A DNA stretch of 64,000 nucleotides from Cryobacterium breve (GTDB taxonomy: Bacteria; Actinomycetota; Actinomycetes; Actinomycetales; Microbacteriaceae): contig NZ_SOGJ01000023.1 in the NCBI RefSeq assembly GCF_004402375.1, positions 248,001 through 312,000 of the forward strand, written 5' to 3'. The first letter of the stretch is position 1; each line of letters starts with the position of its first letter. The notes beneath the pieces are model-generated. The model was given only the letters and a program-made list of their open reading frames with translations. It ran no database searches and was not told where the DNA came from. A program made the translations under genes and the position numbers. Positions 44,685-54,804 of this stretch are shown here, piece by piece.

Positions 44685-47204
44685 GTGGTGAAACGCGGTC
44701 GACTGCGAGTTCTGCTCGGCGCGGCTCCCGGAGTCGGCAAGACATTCGCAATGTTGGAAGAGGGCCGGCACCTGCGGGATACCGGCAAGGATGTCGTCGT
44801 CGCGGTTGTCGAGACGCATGGCCGTGCCGCCACGGCAGAGATGCTGGATGGACTGGAGCTCATTCCCCGCATCACAATCACGCATCGGGGCGTCGAATTG
44901 ACGGACCTGGACCTCGGCGCCGTACTGGCCCGGAAGCCCGCCATCGCGCTGGTCGACGAGCTGGCGCATTCCAATGCCCCCGGTCTGGAATACGAGAAGC
45001 GTTGGCAGGACGTCCAGACGCTACTCGTCGCCGGCATTGATGTGATCTCGACGGTCAACATCCAGCACATCGAGTCGCTGGGCGATGTCGTGCAACAGAT
45101 CACCGGTGTCACCCAGCGTGAGACCGTGCCCGACACGGTCCTGCGCGGAGCGGACCAGGTTGAGGTCGTCGATTTGGCCCCGCAGGCGCTTCGGGACCGG
45201 CTTGCCGACGGTCAGGTGTATCCGGCGGCCAGAATCGATGCCGCCCTGTCGAACTATTTCCGGCTCGGCAATCTCACGGCACTGCGCGAGCTGACGCTGC
45301 TGTGGTTGGCCGACGAGGTCGATACTGCGCTACAGAGCTACCGGGCCGAGCACGGGATCGACAGCAAGTGGGAGGCCAGGGAACGCGTCGTCGTCGCCCT
45401 GACCGGAGGACCGGAGGGTGAGACTCTGATCCGTCGGGGTGCCCGCATCGCCGGACGCGCGGCAGGCGGCGAGCTCATCGCCGTGCACGTGATCAGCCAG
45501 GATGGCTTGCGCTCGCCGCATCCGGGCGCCCTCGGGGCCCAGCGAGCACTGGTCGACAAGCTCGGCGGCAGCTACCACCAGCTCGTCGGAGACGACATTC
45601 CGCGGGCGCTGGTCGACTTTGCCCGCGCCGCAAACGCCACCCAGCTCGTTGTCGGAGTCAGTCGGCGCACCCGTTTGCGTGCTGCGCTCAGCGGCCCGGG
45701 TATCGGTTCGACCGTGGTGCGCGAATCCGGCGATATCGATGTGCATGTGGTCACGCACTCTGCCGCCGGCGGCAGGGTCGCTCTCCCGCGTCTGGGCGGC
45801 GCGCTGAGCCCCCGGCGGCGCCTGGCGGGGTTCGCCGTCGCCCTGCTGGGTGGTCCCTTGCTGACATGGCTGCTGGTCTCCCTCCGATCCTCCGAGTCGA
45901 TCACCAGCGATGTCCTGAGCTATCAGCTGCTGGTGGTTTTGGTAGCCCTGACCGGCGGGCTGTGGCCGGCACTCTTCGCCGCCCTCCTGTCGGGCCTGAC
46001 TCTCGACTTCTTTTTCGTCGAACCCCTGCACACAATCACGATCGCAGAGCCGCTGCACTCCTTCGCCCTTGCGCTCTATCTCGTCAATGCCGGTCTGGTC
46101 AGCTATATCGTTGACCAGGCCGCGCGTCGCACTCGGTCGGCGCAGCGGGCATCCGCCGAATCGGAACTTCTCGCCACCATCGCCGGAAGCGTCCTCCGCG
46201 GGGAGGACGCACTGCAAGCGCTGGTCACTCGCACCCGGGAAGCATTCTCGTTTACCGCGGTGCGCCTTCTCGACGGCGTCGATGTCGTCGCCGAGACCGG
46301 AGAGCCGCGCCCGACCGACCCGGTCACGACCATTCCCGTCGGCAGTCGAGCCACCCTCGAATTGCGCGGTCCGGAACGTGCGGCATCCGAGCGACGCCTG
46401 CTCAGCGTGATCGCCGCCCAGATCGACGCGGCGCTCGAACACGGCGATCTTGCCCAGACGGCCCGGAAAATCGGCCCCCTGGCCCAGGCTGACCGCATGC
46501 GCAGCGCCCTCCTCGCCGCCGTCGGCCATGACCTGCGTCGCCCCCTCTCGGCCGCGACCGCTGCGATCAGCGGCCTGCGATCCACCGACGTGACCCTGTC
46601 AGACCGGGATCGGAATGAGCTCTTCGCCACGGCGGAGGAAAGCCTCGAGTCGCTTTCGTCCCTCGTCACCAATCTGCTCGACGTCAGCCGGTTGCAGGCC
46701 GGAGCCCTCGCCGTGTCGCTCGGGCCGGTCGACCTGCCGGACGTCATACTGCCCGCCCTGGACGAGCTGGGGCTCGGCCCGTCGGCTGTCGAACTCGACC
46801 TGCCCGCCGATCTGACCGTCGTTCTGGCCGACGCAATTCTGCTCCAGCGGGTGCTGGTGAACGTGCTGGCCAACGCCATCCGTTTCGCGCCGCCGGGAAC
46901 ACCGGTTCGCGTCGCGGCCAGCGAGTTCGCCGGTACCGTGCAGCTCCGGGTGATGGACCGCGGACCCGGGATCCCACCGGATCGCCGGGACGACGTCTTC
47001 GTGCCGTTCCAACGCCTCGGCGACACCGACAACCTGACCGGACTCGGTCTGGGACTCGCCCTCTCCAAGGGTTTCACCGAAGGCATGGGTGGCACGCTCG
47101 ACGCCGAAGACACTCCAGGAGGCGGTCTGACCATGGTGATTTCCCTCCCGGAGTTTCCGGACGCCGCCGCCGGCGGATCGCCTCACACCGCGGAGTCATC
47201 GTGA
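44685..47204 (+). CDS. kdpD: KdpD sensor histidine kinase
   Basis: KdpD senses potassium limitation and controls KdpE. The 839 residues comprise the KdpD domain with Walker A GAAPGVGKT at 12-20 and ALVDELAHSN, a Usp-like domain (about 230-365), four membrane helices (about 385-485), a GAF-like domain, and the kinase core with H615 in AVGHDLRRPLSA, NVLANAIRF, MDRGPGIP and GLGLGLALSKGF. The start is GTG at 44685 or the adjacent GTG at 44688. It is directly joined to kdpC and overlaps kdpE. Confidence 0.95.
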   Translation: MVKRGRLRVLLGAAPGVGKTFAMLEEGRHLRDTGKDVVVAVVETHGRAATAEMLDGLELIPRITITHRGVELTDLDLGAVLARKPAIALVDELAHSNAPGLEYEKRWQDVQTLLVAGIDVISTVNIQHIESLGDVVQQITGVTQRETVPDTVLRGADQVEVVDLAPQALRDRLADGQVYPAARIDAALSNYFRLGNLTALRELTLLWLADEVDTALQSYRAEHGIDSKWEARERVVVALTGGPEGETLIRRGARIAGRAAGGELIAVHVISQDGLRSPHPGALGAQRALVDKLGGSYHQLVGDDIPRALVDFARAANATQLVVGVSRRTRLRAALSGPGIGSTVVRESGDIDVHVVTHSAAGGRVALPRLGGALSPRRRLAGFAVALLGGPLLTWLLVSLRSSESITSDVLSYQLLVVLVALTGGLWPALFAALLSGLTLDFFFVEPLHTITIAEPLHSFALALYLVNAGLVSYIVDQAARRTRSAQRASAESELLATIAGSVLRGEDALQALVTRTREAFSFTAVRLLDGVDVVAETGEPRPTDPVTTIPVGSRATLELRGPERAASERRLLSVIAAQIDAALEHGDLAQTARKIGPLAQADRMRSALLAAVGHDLRRPLSAATAAISGLRSTDVTLSDRDRNELFATAEESLESLSSLVTNLLDVSRLQAGALAVSLGPVDLPDVILPALDELGLGPSAVELDLPADLTVVLADAILLQRVLVNVLANAIRFAPPGTPVRVAASEFAGTVQLRVMDRGPGIPPDRRDDVFVPFQRLGDTDNLTGLGLGLALSKGFTEGMGGTLDAEDTPGGGLTMVISLPEFPDAAAGGSPHTAESS

Positions 47205-47890
47205 AGATCCTGATCGCCGACGACGATCCCCAGATACTGCGCGCACTCCGGATCACCCTTACCGCGCGCGGCTACGGCATCATCACTGCAGAGGACGGTA
47301 CCGCCGCTCTCAACGCCGCCATCGAACACCATCCTGATCTCGTCATCCTCGACCTCGGCATGCCTCACCTCGACGGGCTCGGTGTGATCGCCGGTCTGCG
47401 GGGCTGGTCGCAGATCCCCATCCTCGTGGTCTCCGGTCGATCCGGTGCCGCAGACAAGGTCGATGCACTCGACGCCGGCGCCGACGACTATGTCACGAAA
47501 CCCTTCTCGATCGATGAGCTCCTGGCCCGGATCCGGGCGCTGACCCGTCGAGCTCCCGCGACCGACGACGAACCGGTGATTTCCTTCGGCGCCATCACGG
47601 TCGACCTGTCGGCGCGGAACGTGATGCGCACGACCTCCGGGGCACGGGAGTCGGTACGCCTCACACCGACGGAGTGGCGGATCCTCGAGGTTTTGGTTCG
47701 AAACCCAGGCCGGTTGGTCACCCGTCAAACACTTCTGACCGATATCTGGGGCCCGCACCACACCAATGATTCCGGATACCTGCGCCTGTACCTGGCGCAG
47801 CTGCGCAAAAAGCTTGAGACCGATCCGGCGCACCCTCGTCATCTACTCACCGAGGCTGGCATGGGTTACCGCTTCAAACCTGCCGACTGA
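47201..47890 (+). CDS. kdpE: KdpE response regulator
   Basis: This OmpR/PhoB-type regulator has 229 residues. The receiver domain holds DDDPQILRAL, the phosphorylation site D51 in VILDLGMPHLDG and the lysine in VTKPFSIDEL. The C-terminal winged helix (about 130-225) has LTPTEWRILEVLVRNPGRLVTRQTLL and YLRLYLAQLRKKLE. The start overlaps the kdpD stop by 4 nt. It should activate the kdp operon by binding the region before 40000. Confidence 0.96.
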   Translation: MKILIADDDPQILRALRITLTARGYGIITAEDGTAALNAAIEHHPDLVILDLGMPHLDGLGVIAGLRGWSQIPILVVSGRSGAADKVDALDAGADDYVTKPFSIDELLARIRALTRRAPATDDEPVISFGAITVDLSARNVMRTTSGARESVRLTPTEWRILEVLVRNPGRLVTRQTLLTDIWGPHHTNDSGYLRLYLAQLRKKLETDPAHPRHLLTEAGMGYRFKPAD

Positions 47891-47935
47891 GCCCCGATGC
47901 ATTGGAACGAGATTCCACTGGCTGGCATGTCGTTC

Positions 47936-48055
47936 CACCTGCAGGTGTGGTGCCCCCACCGAGCACTCCTACGGCATCCGCTGCCGAGTGTCCAGAGGGA
48001 ACCGCTCCGGGCACCGCTGCCGAGGGCGCTCAGAAGTGCCCGGCGCTCGGTGGGG
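47936..48055. repeat. inverted-repeat region after kdpE
   Basis: The 252-bp gap after kdpE holds a perfect 12-bp palindrome CACCTGCAGGTG (47936-47947). It is followed by an 11-bp inverted repeat CCCCACCGAGC (47954-47964) / GCTCGGTGGGG (48045-48055) enclosing two direct copies of CCGCTGCCGAG (47978-47988 and 48014-48024). No gene is visible; a terminator or small RNA is possible. Confidence 0.55.
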
Positions 48056-48142
48056 TGAGATCGGGCTCAACGACGCCCGGGAACGCCTTGACGGACGTCG
48101 ATTGAGGCAGGTATGCCGACCCTGCCCGGGCTGGTGTCCAAG

Positions 48143-49069
48143 TCAGTACCAGTTGTTGGAAACGGAGTGCGCCCACGCTCCGCACGGGCTGCCGTATCCG
48201 CCCTCGATATAGCCGAGCCCCCAGGCGATCTGAGTGGTCGCGTTCGTGGCCCAGTCGGATCCGGCGGTGGCCATCTTGCTTCCAGGCAGAGCCTGAGGGA
48301 TCCCGGTGGCTCCGCTGGGGTTGTAGGCCGTATACGACCAGCCGGATTCCTTGTCCCACAGCTGAACGAGGCAGGAAAACTCCGATTCGCCCCAACCATA
48401 ATTCGACGCGGCCATCGCCCTCGCAGTTGCTTGGGCTTCTCCAGGCGAGTTGCCGCCGGCAGCCCCTTGCGCAGTGGGAGCTGCGTCCGCGGCACGCGCA
48501 GACTCGGCTGCGTCCGCCCGGGCGGATTCCTCAGCCTCAGCCGCAGCCTCAGCCGCCAGCCGGGAGGACTCGGCAGCGGCAACGGCCGCCTCCTCGGAGG
48601 CTATCCGGTCGACCTCGGCCACGGCCGACCGGGCCGCCTCTGACGCCGCCTGAGTCTGTTCGGTCAGCTCGATGACGGCATCCGTTTCCAAAGTCTTGTA
48701 GTCGGACAATGCGGCGACGGACGTCGCCAGCGGGGTTGAATCCACCTTGTTCGCCATGATGCCGATCACCTCTCCAGCTTCGTTGAGAGTGCTCTTCGCA
48801 TGCTCATGGGCGGTCTTGGTGGCGATGACGGCATAGACGCTGAGCTGCTCGTGCCGAAGTCCGGTGCTCTCGGAAAGCTCCGTTGTGGCGGCGATGCTGG
48901 CTGAGCTGCTCACAGAGGCCTGCGCCACAGCGCCGACCCCGACGATCAGGCCGGTGAGGGCGAGCGCCGATCCGGTGCCGAGGATGAGCGACCTGGCGCG
49001 GGTGCTCTTTCGGTGGGCACCGCTCTCGCGGCGTGGGGACAGGGGCGAACGGAGTAAAGCAAAGCGCAT
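48143..49069 (-). CDS. secreted transglycosylase-like protein
   Basis: This 308-residue protein has an N-terminal basic region and one hydrophobic segment (SLILGTGSALALTGLIVGVGAVAQA, about 27-52), acting as signal or anchor. A long Ala/Glu-rich helical region (about 60-215) leads to a C-terminal SLT-like domain (about 222-308) with E241 in LWDKESGWSYTAYNPSGATGIPQALPG and WGLGYIEGGYGSPC. Such proteins cut peptidoglycan and resemble Rpf or aggregation-promoting-factor C-terminal domains. The ATG at 49069 has GGAAG upstream. It is convergent with kdpE. Confidence 0.85.
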   Translation of the reverse strand: MRFALLRSPLSPRRESGAHRKSTRARSLILGTGSALALTGLIVGVGAVAQASVSSSASIAATTELSESTGLRHEQLSVYAVIATKTAHEHAKSTLNEAGEVIGIMANKVDSTPLATSVAALSDYKTLETDAVIELTEQTQAASEAARSAVAEVDRIASEEAAVAAAESSRLAAEAAAEAEESARADAAESARAADAAPTAQGAAGGNSPGEAQATARAMAASNYGWGESEFSCLVQLWDKESGWSYTAYNPSGATGIPQALPGSKMATAGSDWATNATTQIAWGLGYIEGGYGSPCGAWAHSVSNNWY

Positions 49070-49502
49070 GACTTCCAAAGGCGATGCGGGCGGATAGTCG
49101 AGATCCTCGACGCATCTTGATCGGTGGACTCGCGGCGAGCGACAACCACGCGGACGAAAACATAGAGTCTGCACGAACACACTGAACGAATCCTCACTTC
49201 GAGCTGGCAAAATCATCCGTAATCTATGAGGTCCGGGCGGACGCCGTCCGCTGCCGTTCGCCCTCAACGCGTCGATCGTCTGTATTCAGGGCCTGCTGGA
49301 TGGGCATGGTCACCGCCGAGATCGGCCCCGAAGAATTCTTGGCCCGACAGCGAGCAACGATGACGGTACCGATGATTGACTGTGCACTTGGGGAATGATG
49401 AACTGCAAACGGCGCTCCATCGTCATCCTGATGATGCCCCCAACCTGGCCTTGCGGTTCTCCGCAGCACTCGCCTCGCTGCGACAAATCGAGAGGAGTTG
49501 AA
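49070..49502. other. intergenic region of 433 bp
   Basis: This region lies between divergent genes. I see no gene, riboswitch or clear repeat. A c-di-AMP riboswitch, often found before actinobacterial cell-wall hydrolases, was looked for and not recognised. Confidence 0.4.
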
Positions 49503-49793
49503 ATGTCATTCCAGGCATACCTTGACAACATCGAAGACAAGACCGGATTGACCCCGCGCGAGTTCATCGCGCTCGCCGAGAAGCAGGGATTCAGCGATCC
49601 CTCAACGAAAGCCGGGGTAATCGTCGATTGGCTTAAGGCGGACTTCGACCTGGGCCGCGGTCACGCCATGGCGTTGGTGCACGTTATACAGAACGGTGAA
49701 AAAATCGACGCCAGGCATGTGGGCACCGGCACTGCACACAGCGATGCATCCGACACTCTCTGGCTTGACGGGAAGCAGAACCGTTCCGCGTGA
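49503..49793 (+). CDS. DUF4287 domain protein
   Basis: This small cytoplasmic protein of 96 residues matches DUF4287: MSFQAYLDNIEDKTGLTPREFIALAEKQGF and the later DFDLGRGHAMALVHVIQNG. The fold is predicted to be helical; relatives are sometimes fused to DUF5655. The function is unknown. The ATG has a strong AGAGGAG ribosome binding site. It is monocistronic, with 290 bp of featureless sequence following. Confidence 0.88.
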   Translation: MSFQAYLDNIEDKTGLTPREFIALAEKQGFSDPSTKAGVIVDWLKADFDLGRGHAMALVHVIQNGEKIDARHVGTGTAHSDASDTLWLDGKQNRSA

Positions 49794-50083
49794 CCCTCCA
49801 GAGGTGCGCGAACGAGCGCACACGACCCGAGTCTGGAAGGGGCATCCTCAAGCCCACACCATGTGCTCGATTCGACCCGTATCGGGCCGCCAAAGCGGCG
49901 ACGTCGATCGCGGCGAGCTCCCCCCGACAACTCGGCCTGCGACGAATCACCGATCGTGACGGCGGATACCAAGCCTGGCGTCACTAGGCCAGACAACGCC
50001 AACGGGACAGGCTGTCACCGAGTAGCGCACGACACAGTCGCGAAGACGTTGAACGGAGGCCAGACCGGCGGCATACTGTCCGG
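49794..50083. other. intergenic region of 290 bp
   Basis: No gene or repeat is recognised. The right end carries CATACT at 50072-50077, 6 nt before the next start codon, a possible leaderless -10. Confidence 0.4.
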
Positions 50084-51223
50084 ATGGGTGGGAGTGTGGA
50101 CCAACGAGAGCTACTGGCGATGCGGCTGGCGAACCAGCGCATCCATCGGACCACCGATTCGACTGCAGACAACGCGGCCGCGGTCGTTCGTCATCTGCTC
50201 GCCGTGCAGGCCCAGGATCTTCCGCAGGCAGTCTGGGCTCTCGGCCTGCGTTCCGGTGACACTCGCGCGGCGGTCGAGGCCGCGCTGGAGAACGGCGATG
50301 TTGTGCGCTCCTGGTCCATGCGCGGCACCCTCCACTTCCTGGACCCGCACGACCTGCGGTGGATGCTGCGGATATCCGGGCCCCGGATGCTCGCGCAATT
50401 CGGCACCCGCAGACACGAGCTCGGCCTCGATCAGCGCACGCTTGACCGGGCTCGGGAGGTTGCCCTTGCCGTGCTCTCTGGGGGCCAGCGGCTCGGCCGG
50501 GCGGAGTTTCAGCGCGAGCTTGAGGAGGCGGGCATCCCGATCACCGGGCAGCGCGGTTACCACCTCATCTTGCACCTGGCGATCACCGCGGTCGTGGTGT
50601 GGGGCCCGCCGCTCGCGGGCCAGCAGGCGCTTGTCCTGATCGACGAATGGGCGCCGGATGCCGGTGAGAGCCTTCCCCGCCCAGACGCCCTGAAACGCTT
50701 CCTCATGAGGTACCTCGACGGTCACGCGCCGGCGACCATCCGAGACTTCGCCTGGTGGGCGAAGGTGACGCTCACCGACGCTCGGACGGCGCTCGACGCA
50801 GTTCGCGCGGAACTCATCGAGATTCATTGCGCAGATCAGAGCTATTTCATCACCGGGCCTGCAGAACAGGCGGTCCGCTCCGCCGACCCCATCTCCGTCC
50901 CCGTGCACGCGCTGCCCGGTTTCGATGAGTACCTTCTCGGCTATCAGGACCGGTCCCAGCCGCTGCCCGCCGACATCGCGCGGCTCGTCGTGCCGGGGAA
51001 GAACGGAGTCTTTCTCCCGACGATCGTGGCCGGCGACCAGGTCGTCGGCACGTGGCGGAGAATCGTGCGGCGGGACCGGGTGGTCGTCACCGCCCAGCCG
51101 TTCGTCCCGCTTGACGACACCGTGCGGCACGCGTTTTCCGAGGCGGTCGAGCGGTACGGGGAGTTCCTCGAACTGCCGGCGACCCTGGTCTGGTCCGACA
51201 GGCCGCCACTCGGGCTGCAGTGA
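50084..51223 (+). CDS. winged-helix DNA-binding protein, AlkX/AlkZ-like family
   Basis: This 379-residue protein belongs to the winged helix DNA-binding (HTH_42) group related to AlkZ/YcaQ DNA glycosylases. Visible blocks are LLAMRLANQRI, VVRHLLAVQAQDLPQAVWALGLRS, VVRSWSMRGTLHFLDPHDLRWML, ATIRDFAWWAKVTLTDAR and LLPGFDEYLLGYQDRS-like sequence near residue 285. The QxQ and catalytic-aspartate features of AlkZ (QAQD and WWxK) are at least partly present, but glycosylase activity is not certain. The ATG at 50084 is preceded by CATACT at leaderless distance. Confidence 0.8.
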   Translation: MGGSVDQRELLAMRLANQRIHRTTDSTADNAAAVVRHLLAVQAQDLPQAVWALGLRSGDTRAAVEAALENGDVVRSWSMRGTLHFLDPHDLRWMLRISGPRMLAQFGTRRHELGLDQRTLDRAREVALAVLSGGQRLGRAEFQRELEEAGIPITGQRGYHLILHLAITAVVVWGPPLAGQQALVLIDEWAPDAGESLPRPDALKRFLMRYLDGHAPATIRDFAWWAKVTLTDARTALDAVRAELIEIHCADQSYFITGPAEQAVRSADPISVPVHALPGFDEYLLGYQDRSQPLPADIARLVVPGKNGVFLPTIVAGDQVVGTWRRIVRRDRVVVTAQPFVPLDDTVRHAFSEAVERYGEFLELPATLVWSDRPPLGLQ

Positions 51224-51249
51224 GAGGCGCCGAAAGCTAGGAGAAACGG

Positions 51250-51454
51250 CCATGCCGGACACGGTGGAGGCCTCCTCGTCGCTGGCCGACTCAGCGAGGA
51301 CGGCAGGCAGGGACGGCACACCCGAGCCGACGAAGACGAACGGGACCGGGACCTTGAAGCCTCCTTGCCCGATATCTCGGAAGTCGACTTTAAGTGCAAC
51401 AAGATCCGCGGATAAGGCAGCTTGGAGTTCATCGACGGCCTTCACGATGCCCAT
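51250..51454 (-). pseudogene. remnant of an AAA-type ATPase gene
   Basis: The minus frame from 51454 reads VDELQAALSADLVALK, then DIGQGGFKVPVPFVFVG, then GVPSLPAVLAES. This is the pattern of large STAND/AAA_16 ATP-binding proteins (DELQxLSxxDLxAL...IGQ...PVxFVGAGLPSLPxxLAEAxSYAERL). The Walker A part and the following SYAERL region are absent, so only about 65 residues of a once larger gene remain. Confidence 0.5.
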
Positions 51455-51632
51455 GTAGACCTCACGTGCAGGCCTCAGACCCGATCGGCAAGCATGTCTC
51501 ACGCGAGCCTTGCGGACGACCGACGCCGGGACCGTGCAATGCATTCCTCCCGGTCGCCCTGGCGAGTATCCTTTGTGCATCGATATACCCTGTCCGCCAC
51601 AACTCATCGCGGAGCCGCCAGAGGAGAGCACG
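51455..51632. other. upstream region of the membrane protein gene
   Basis: This 178-bp region has no gene. TATCCT and TATACC sequences between 51569 and 51592 are possible -10 elements for the membrane protein that follows. Confidence 0.3.
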
Positions 51633-52418
51633 ATGCGAGCAACCAGCGACAACAACAGCAGGCTGGAGTTGGCGGAGACCGTGGCCGGGAACACCAATCG
51701 GGCGGGTTTGCGTGCCGGTGGAATGGCGTCCGTCATCGCTGGAGTCGGAGGCATAACATGGTTCACGCTCGAGCTCGTGCCACCTGCTCTAGGCTTCGAT
51801 GACACGGACAACCCCGCCGTGAGCCTCGATTACCTGAGCCAGTATCCACAGTTCTACCCCCTTGCCGGGGTCGTGCTCTTCACCATGGCAATCGCATTCG
51901 TCGTGGCGAGTTTCGCAGTCTCAGATGCGCTTGCACCACGTACAAGCAGCATCACCCGCCGAACCCTGAGCGCACTTGGAATCATGTCGGCTGCGTTCCT
52001 GTTCATGCACGGAGTCATACGCGCCTCGGTGGGGCCGTTGCTCTACATTGACGGAATGAACAGCAGATGGGGTGAATCGGCTTACCTCACCATTCAGACG
52101 TTGGGAACCCACGGTTTCGCCCAAGCGAGCCTCCTCATGCTCAGTGTCTGGACCGTGGGCATCAGTGTCGCCGGTGCACGCTCCCGCGCCCTGCCCGTTT
52201 GGCTCTGCATCATGGGAGGCGTCACCGGGCTCCGGGTGGTGGCGCTCGTCGTTGGCCCATTCCTCAAGGCGGCAGGTATCGACGTGCCCGAAATACTCTG
52301 GCTTGGTTCGGTGGCCCTGATTCCGCTGGCGATGCTGTGGTGGCTGGGTCTCGGTGCGGTGCTGCTGGTCAAGTCCCGCCCTAACCGTGTGCGGAGTCCG
52401 GTCAAATCGGCTCGGTGA
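51633..52418 (+). CDS. hypothetical integral membrane protein
   Basis: This 261-residue protein has about six membrane helices, at roughly 29-50, 72-95, 108-134, 157-178, 184-206 and 220-246 (for example FYPLAGVVLFTMAIAFVVASFAV and ILWLGSVALIPLAMLWWLGLGAVLLV). I do not recognise the family. The N-terminus is polar, with no cleavable signal. The ATG has an AGAGGAG ribosome binding site. It is flanked by an ATPase remnant upstream and a long inverted repeat downstream, so the area may have undergone rearrangement. Confidence 0.75.
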   Translation: MRATSDNNSRLELAETVAGNTNRAGLRAGGMASVIAGVGGITWFTLELVPPALGFDDTDNPAVSLDYLSQYPQFYPLAGVVLFTMAIAFVVASFAVSDALAPRTSSITRRTLSALGIMSAAFLFMHGVIRASVGPLLYIDGMNSRWGESAYLTIQTLGTHGFAQASLLMLSVWTVGISVAGARSRALPVWLCIMGGVTGLRVVALVVGPFLKAAGIDVPEILWLGSVALIPLAMLWWLGLGAVLLVKSRPNRVRSPVKSAR

Positions 52419-52466
52419 GCAACGTCCAGTAAATGCGTGTCAAGTCTGACTCGAGGTCCCCGAAGG

Positions 52467-52505
52467 TGCCATGACTCACCACTGATGACGAGGTGAATCA
52501 TGGCA
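52467..52505. repeat. 14-bp inverted repeat after the membrane protein gene
   Basis: TGCCATGACTCACC (52467-52480) pairs with GGTGAATCATGGCA (52492-52505) with one mismatch and an 11-nt loop. It lacks a T tract. It may be a terminator-like or mobile-element-derived palindrome between convergent genes. Confidence 0.6.
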
Positions 52506-52623
52506 TGCGCCTCACCGATGCCGGCTGGACTGTGAACGACGTAGTACCGACGCCCCACGTTCCCAGCAGAGACCTACCGGGATGAGCAGGCCGCCCAGCT
52601 CCACATCGAGCACACCAAGGGGT

Positions 52624-53475
<852 letters not shown>

Positions 53476-54804
53476 TCAGGCCATGATGGTCCACGGATTC
53501 TCAATCAGGCGGGTCAACGTCTGAAGGAACTGGGCGGCCAAGGCCCCGTCGATGATCCGGTGGTCGGCGGAGAGTGTGTAGCGCATCCGGTGCCGAGGCA
53601 GGATCGCGTCATCCACGACAACGGCCTCGTGGGACAAGCCGCCGACGGCCAGGATCGCCCCTTCGGGTGGATTGATGATGGCCGTGAACTGGTCGACGCC
53701 GAACATGCCGAGGTTGCTGAGCGTGAACGTGCCACCTGACATCTGGGCTGGCGTGAGCTTCTTGGCATTGGCCAGCCCGACCAGCGCTTTGGCCTCAGTG
53801 CCGAGCTGGCTAACCGATTTCTGGTCCGCATCCTCGATCACCGGCACCACTAAGCCTGCAGCCCCGGCGACGGCCAGACCCACGTTGACGCGGTGGTGCA
53901 CGAGCATCTCACCGCTCGCGTCGTCGATGTACGAGGCGTTAATCAGCGGATGCTCCCGCAACGCCAGTGCGCTCGCCCGGATGAGCAAGTCGTTGACGCT
54001 GACCTTCGGTCGACCGGCCGCGACCAACTGAGCGTTGAGGTCCCTGCGCAACAGCACGAGATTCTCGGCGTCCGCGGTCGCGGTGACGGAGAAATGCGGA
54101 ATGGTGCGGGCGCTCTCGCTGAGGCGGCGAGCGATGAGACGACGCAGGCTGCTGAGTGGAACACCCTCCGAGCAGCGCCTATCGATAGTGGTGGCCACGG
54201 TATCTTTGGGCTCGAACACAGGTGCGGCCACGACGGCACCGGCTGGTATGGTGGCACGCTCAGCCTGTGTGGCCAGCACGTTGAGCGTGTCCACACGGAC
54301 AATCCGACCACCGGGGCCGGTGCCGTGCACGTGACTCAGGTCGAGGTGGTGCTCGCGAGCGAGCTTGCGCACGAGCGGGGACGCGAACAGTCGCGGGCCC
54401 TCCGTGGAGGTATCGCTTGCCTTCTCGGCCGGGGCCGTGGCATCGGGCGCCGCCCCCTGGACTGTCGGCGCTGCGCCAGGCACCGAGGCAGCAGCCACGT
54501 CAGCGACAGGCACGGCTGTAGCAGTAGGTGCCGAAATAGGCGTCATCGGCTCAACCGCGGTCGTCGGGCTACCGTCATCCAGTAGCGCGATGGGTGCGCC
54601 GATCGCGACCTGCTCTCCCGGGGGTACGAGCTGCTTCGCCAACGTTCCGGCGTCGAAGGCCTCGTACTCCATGGTGGCCTTGTCAGTCTCGATCTCCACG
54701 AGGATGTCGCCCACCTCGACCCTGTCGCCGGGCTGTTTGTGCCACATCGCAATCGCGCCTTCCGTCATGGTGTCGGAGAGGCGTGGCATTGTGATTTCGA
54801 TCAT
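53476..54804 (-). CDS. acoC: dihydrolipoamide acetyltransferase, probable acetoin dehydrogenase E2
   Basis: This E2 core protein has 442 residues. A single lipoyl domain (about 2-78) contains the lipoylated lysine in TDKATMEYEAF; then comes a linker with Ala/Thr/Pro, the subunit-binding domain SPLVRKLAREHHLDLSHVHGTGPGGRI and the catalytic domain with SADHRIIDGALAAQF. The start ATG overlaps the stop of the E1-beta gene by 4 nt. The neighbouring acetoin reductase favours acetoin dehydrogenase; a second pyruvate dehydrogenase is an alternative. Confidence 0.85.
   Translation of the reverse strand: MIEITMPRLSDTMTEGAIAMWHKQPGDRVEVGDILVEIETDKATMEYEAFDAGTLAKQLVPPGEQVAIGAPIALLDDGSPTTAVEPMTPISAPTATAVPVADVAAASVPGAAPTVQGAAPDATAPAEKASDTSTEGPRLFASPLVRKLAREHHLDLSHVHGTGPGGRIVRVDTLNVLATQAERATIPAGAVVAAPVFEPKDTVATTIDRRCSEGVPLSSLRRLIARRLSESARTIPHFSVTATADAENLVLLRRDLNAQLVAAGRPKVSVNDLLIRASALALREHPLINASYIDDASGEMLVHHRVNVGLAVAGAAGLVVPVIEDADQKSVSQLGTEAKALVGLANAKKLTPAQMSGGTFTLSNLGMFGVDQFTAIINPPEGAILAVGGLSHEAVVVDDAILPRHRMRYTLSADHRIIDGALAAQFLQTLTRLIENPWTIMA

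Noticed and set aside
49070..49390. Possible c-di-AMP riboswitch before the transglycosylase-like gene
   Set aside because: Such riboswitches often precede actinobacterial cell-wall hydrolases, but the conserved core motifs are not present in this stretch.
50111..51811. 566-codon minus-strand open frame
   Set aside because: Most of it mirrors the winged-helix gene. Only the part at 51250-51454 has real similarity, and that is reported as an ATPase remnant.
52505..52623. Possible transposase fragment ending the 52.5-kb gap
   Set aside because: A short frame (MRLTDAGWTVNDVVPTPHVP) looks like coding sequence, but I cannot match it to a transposase or other family with confidence.
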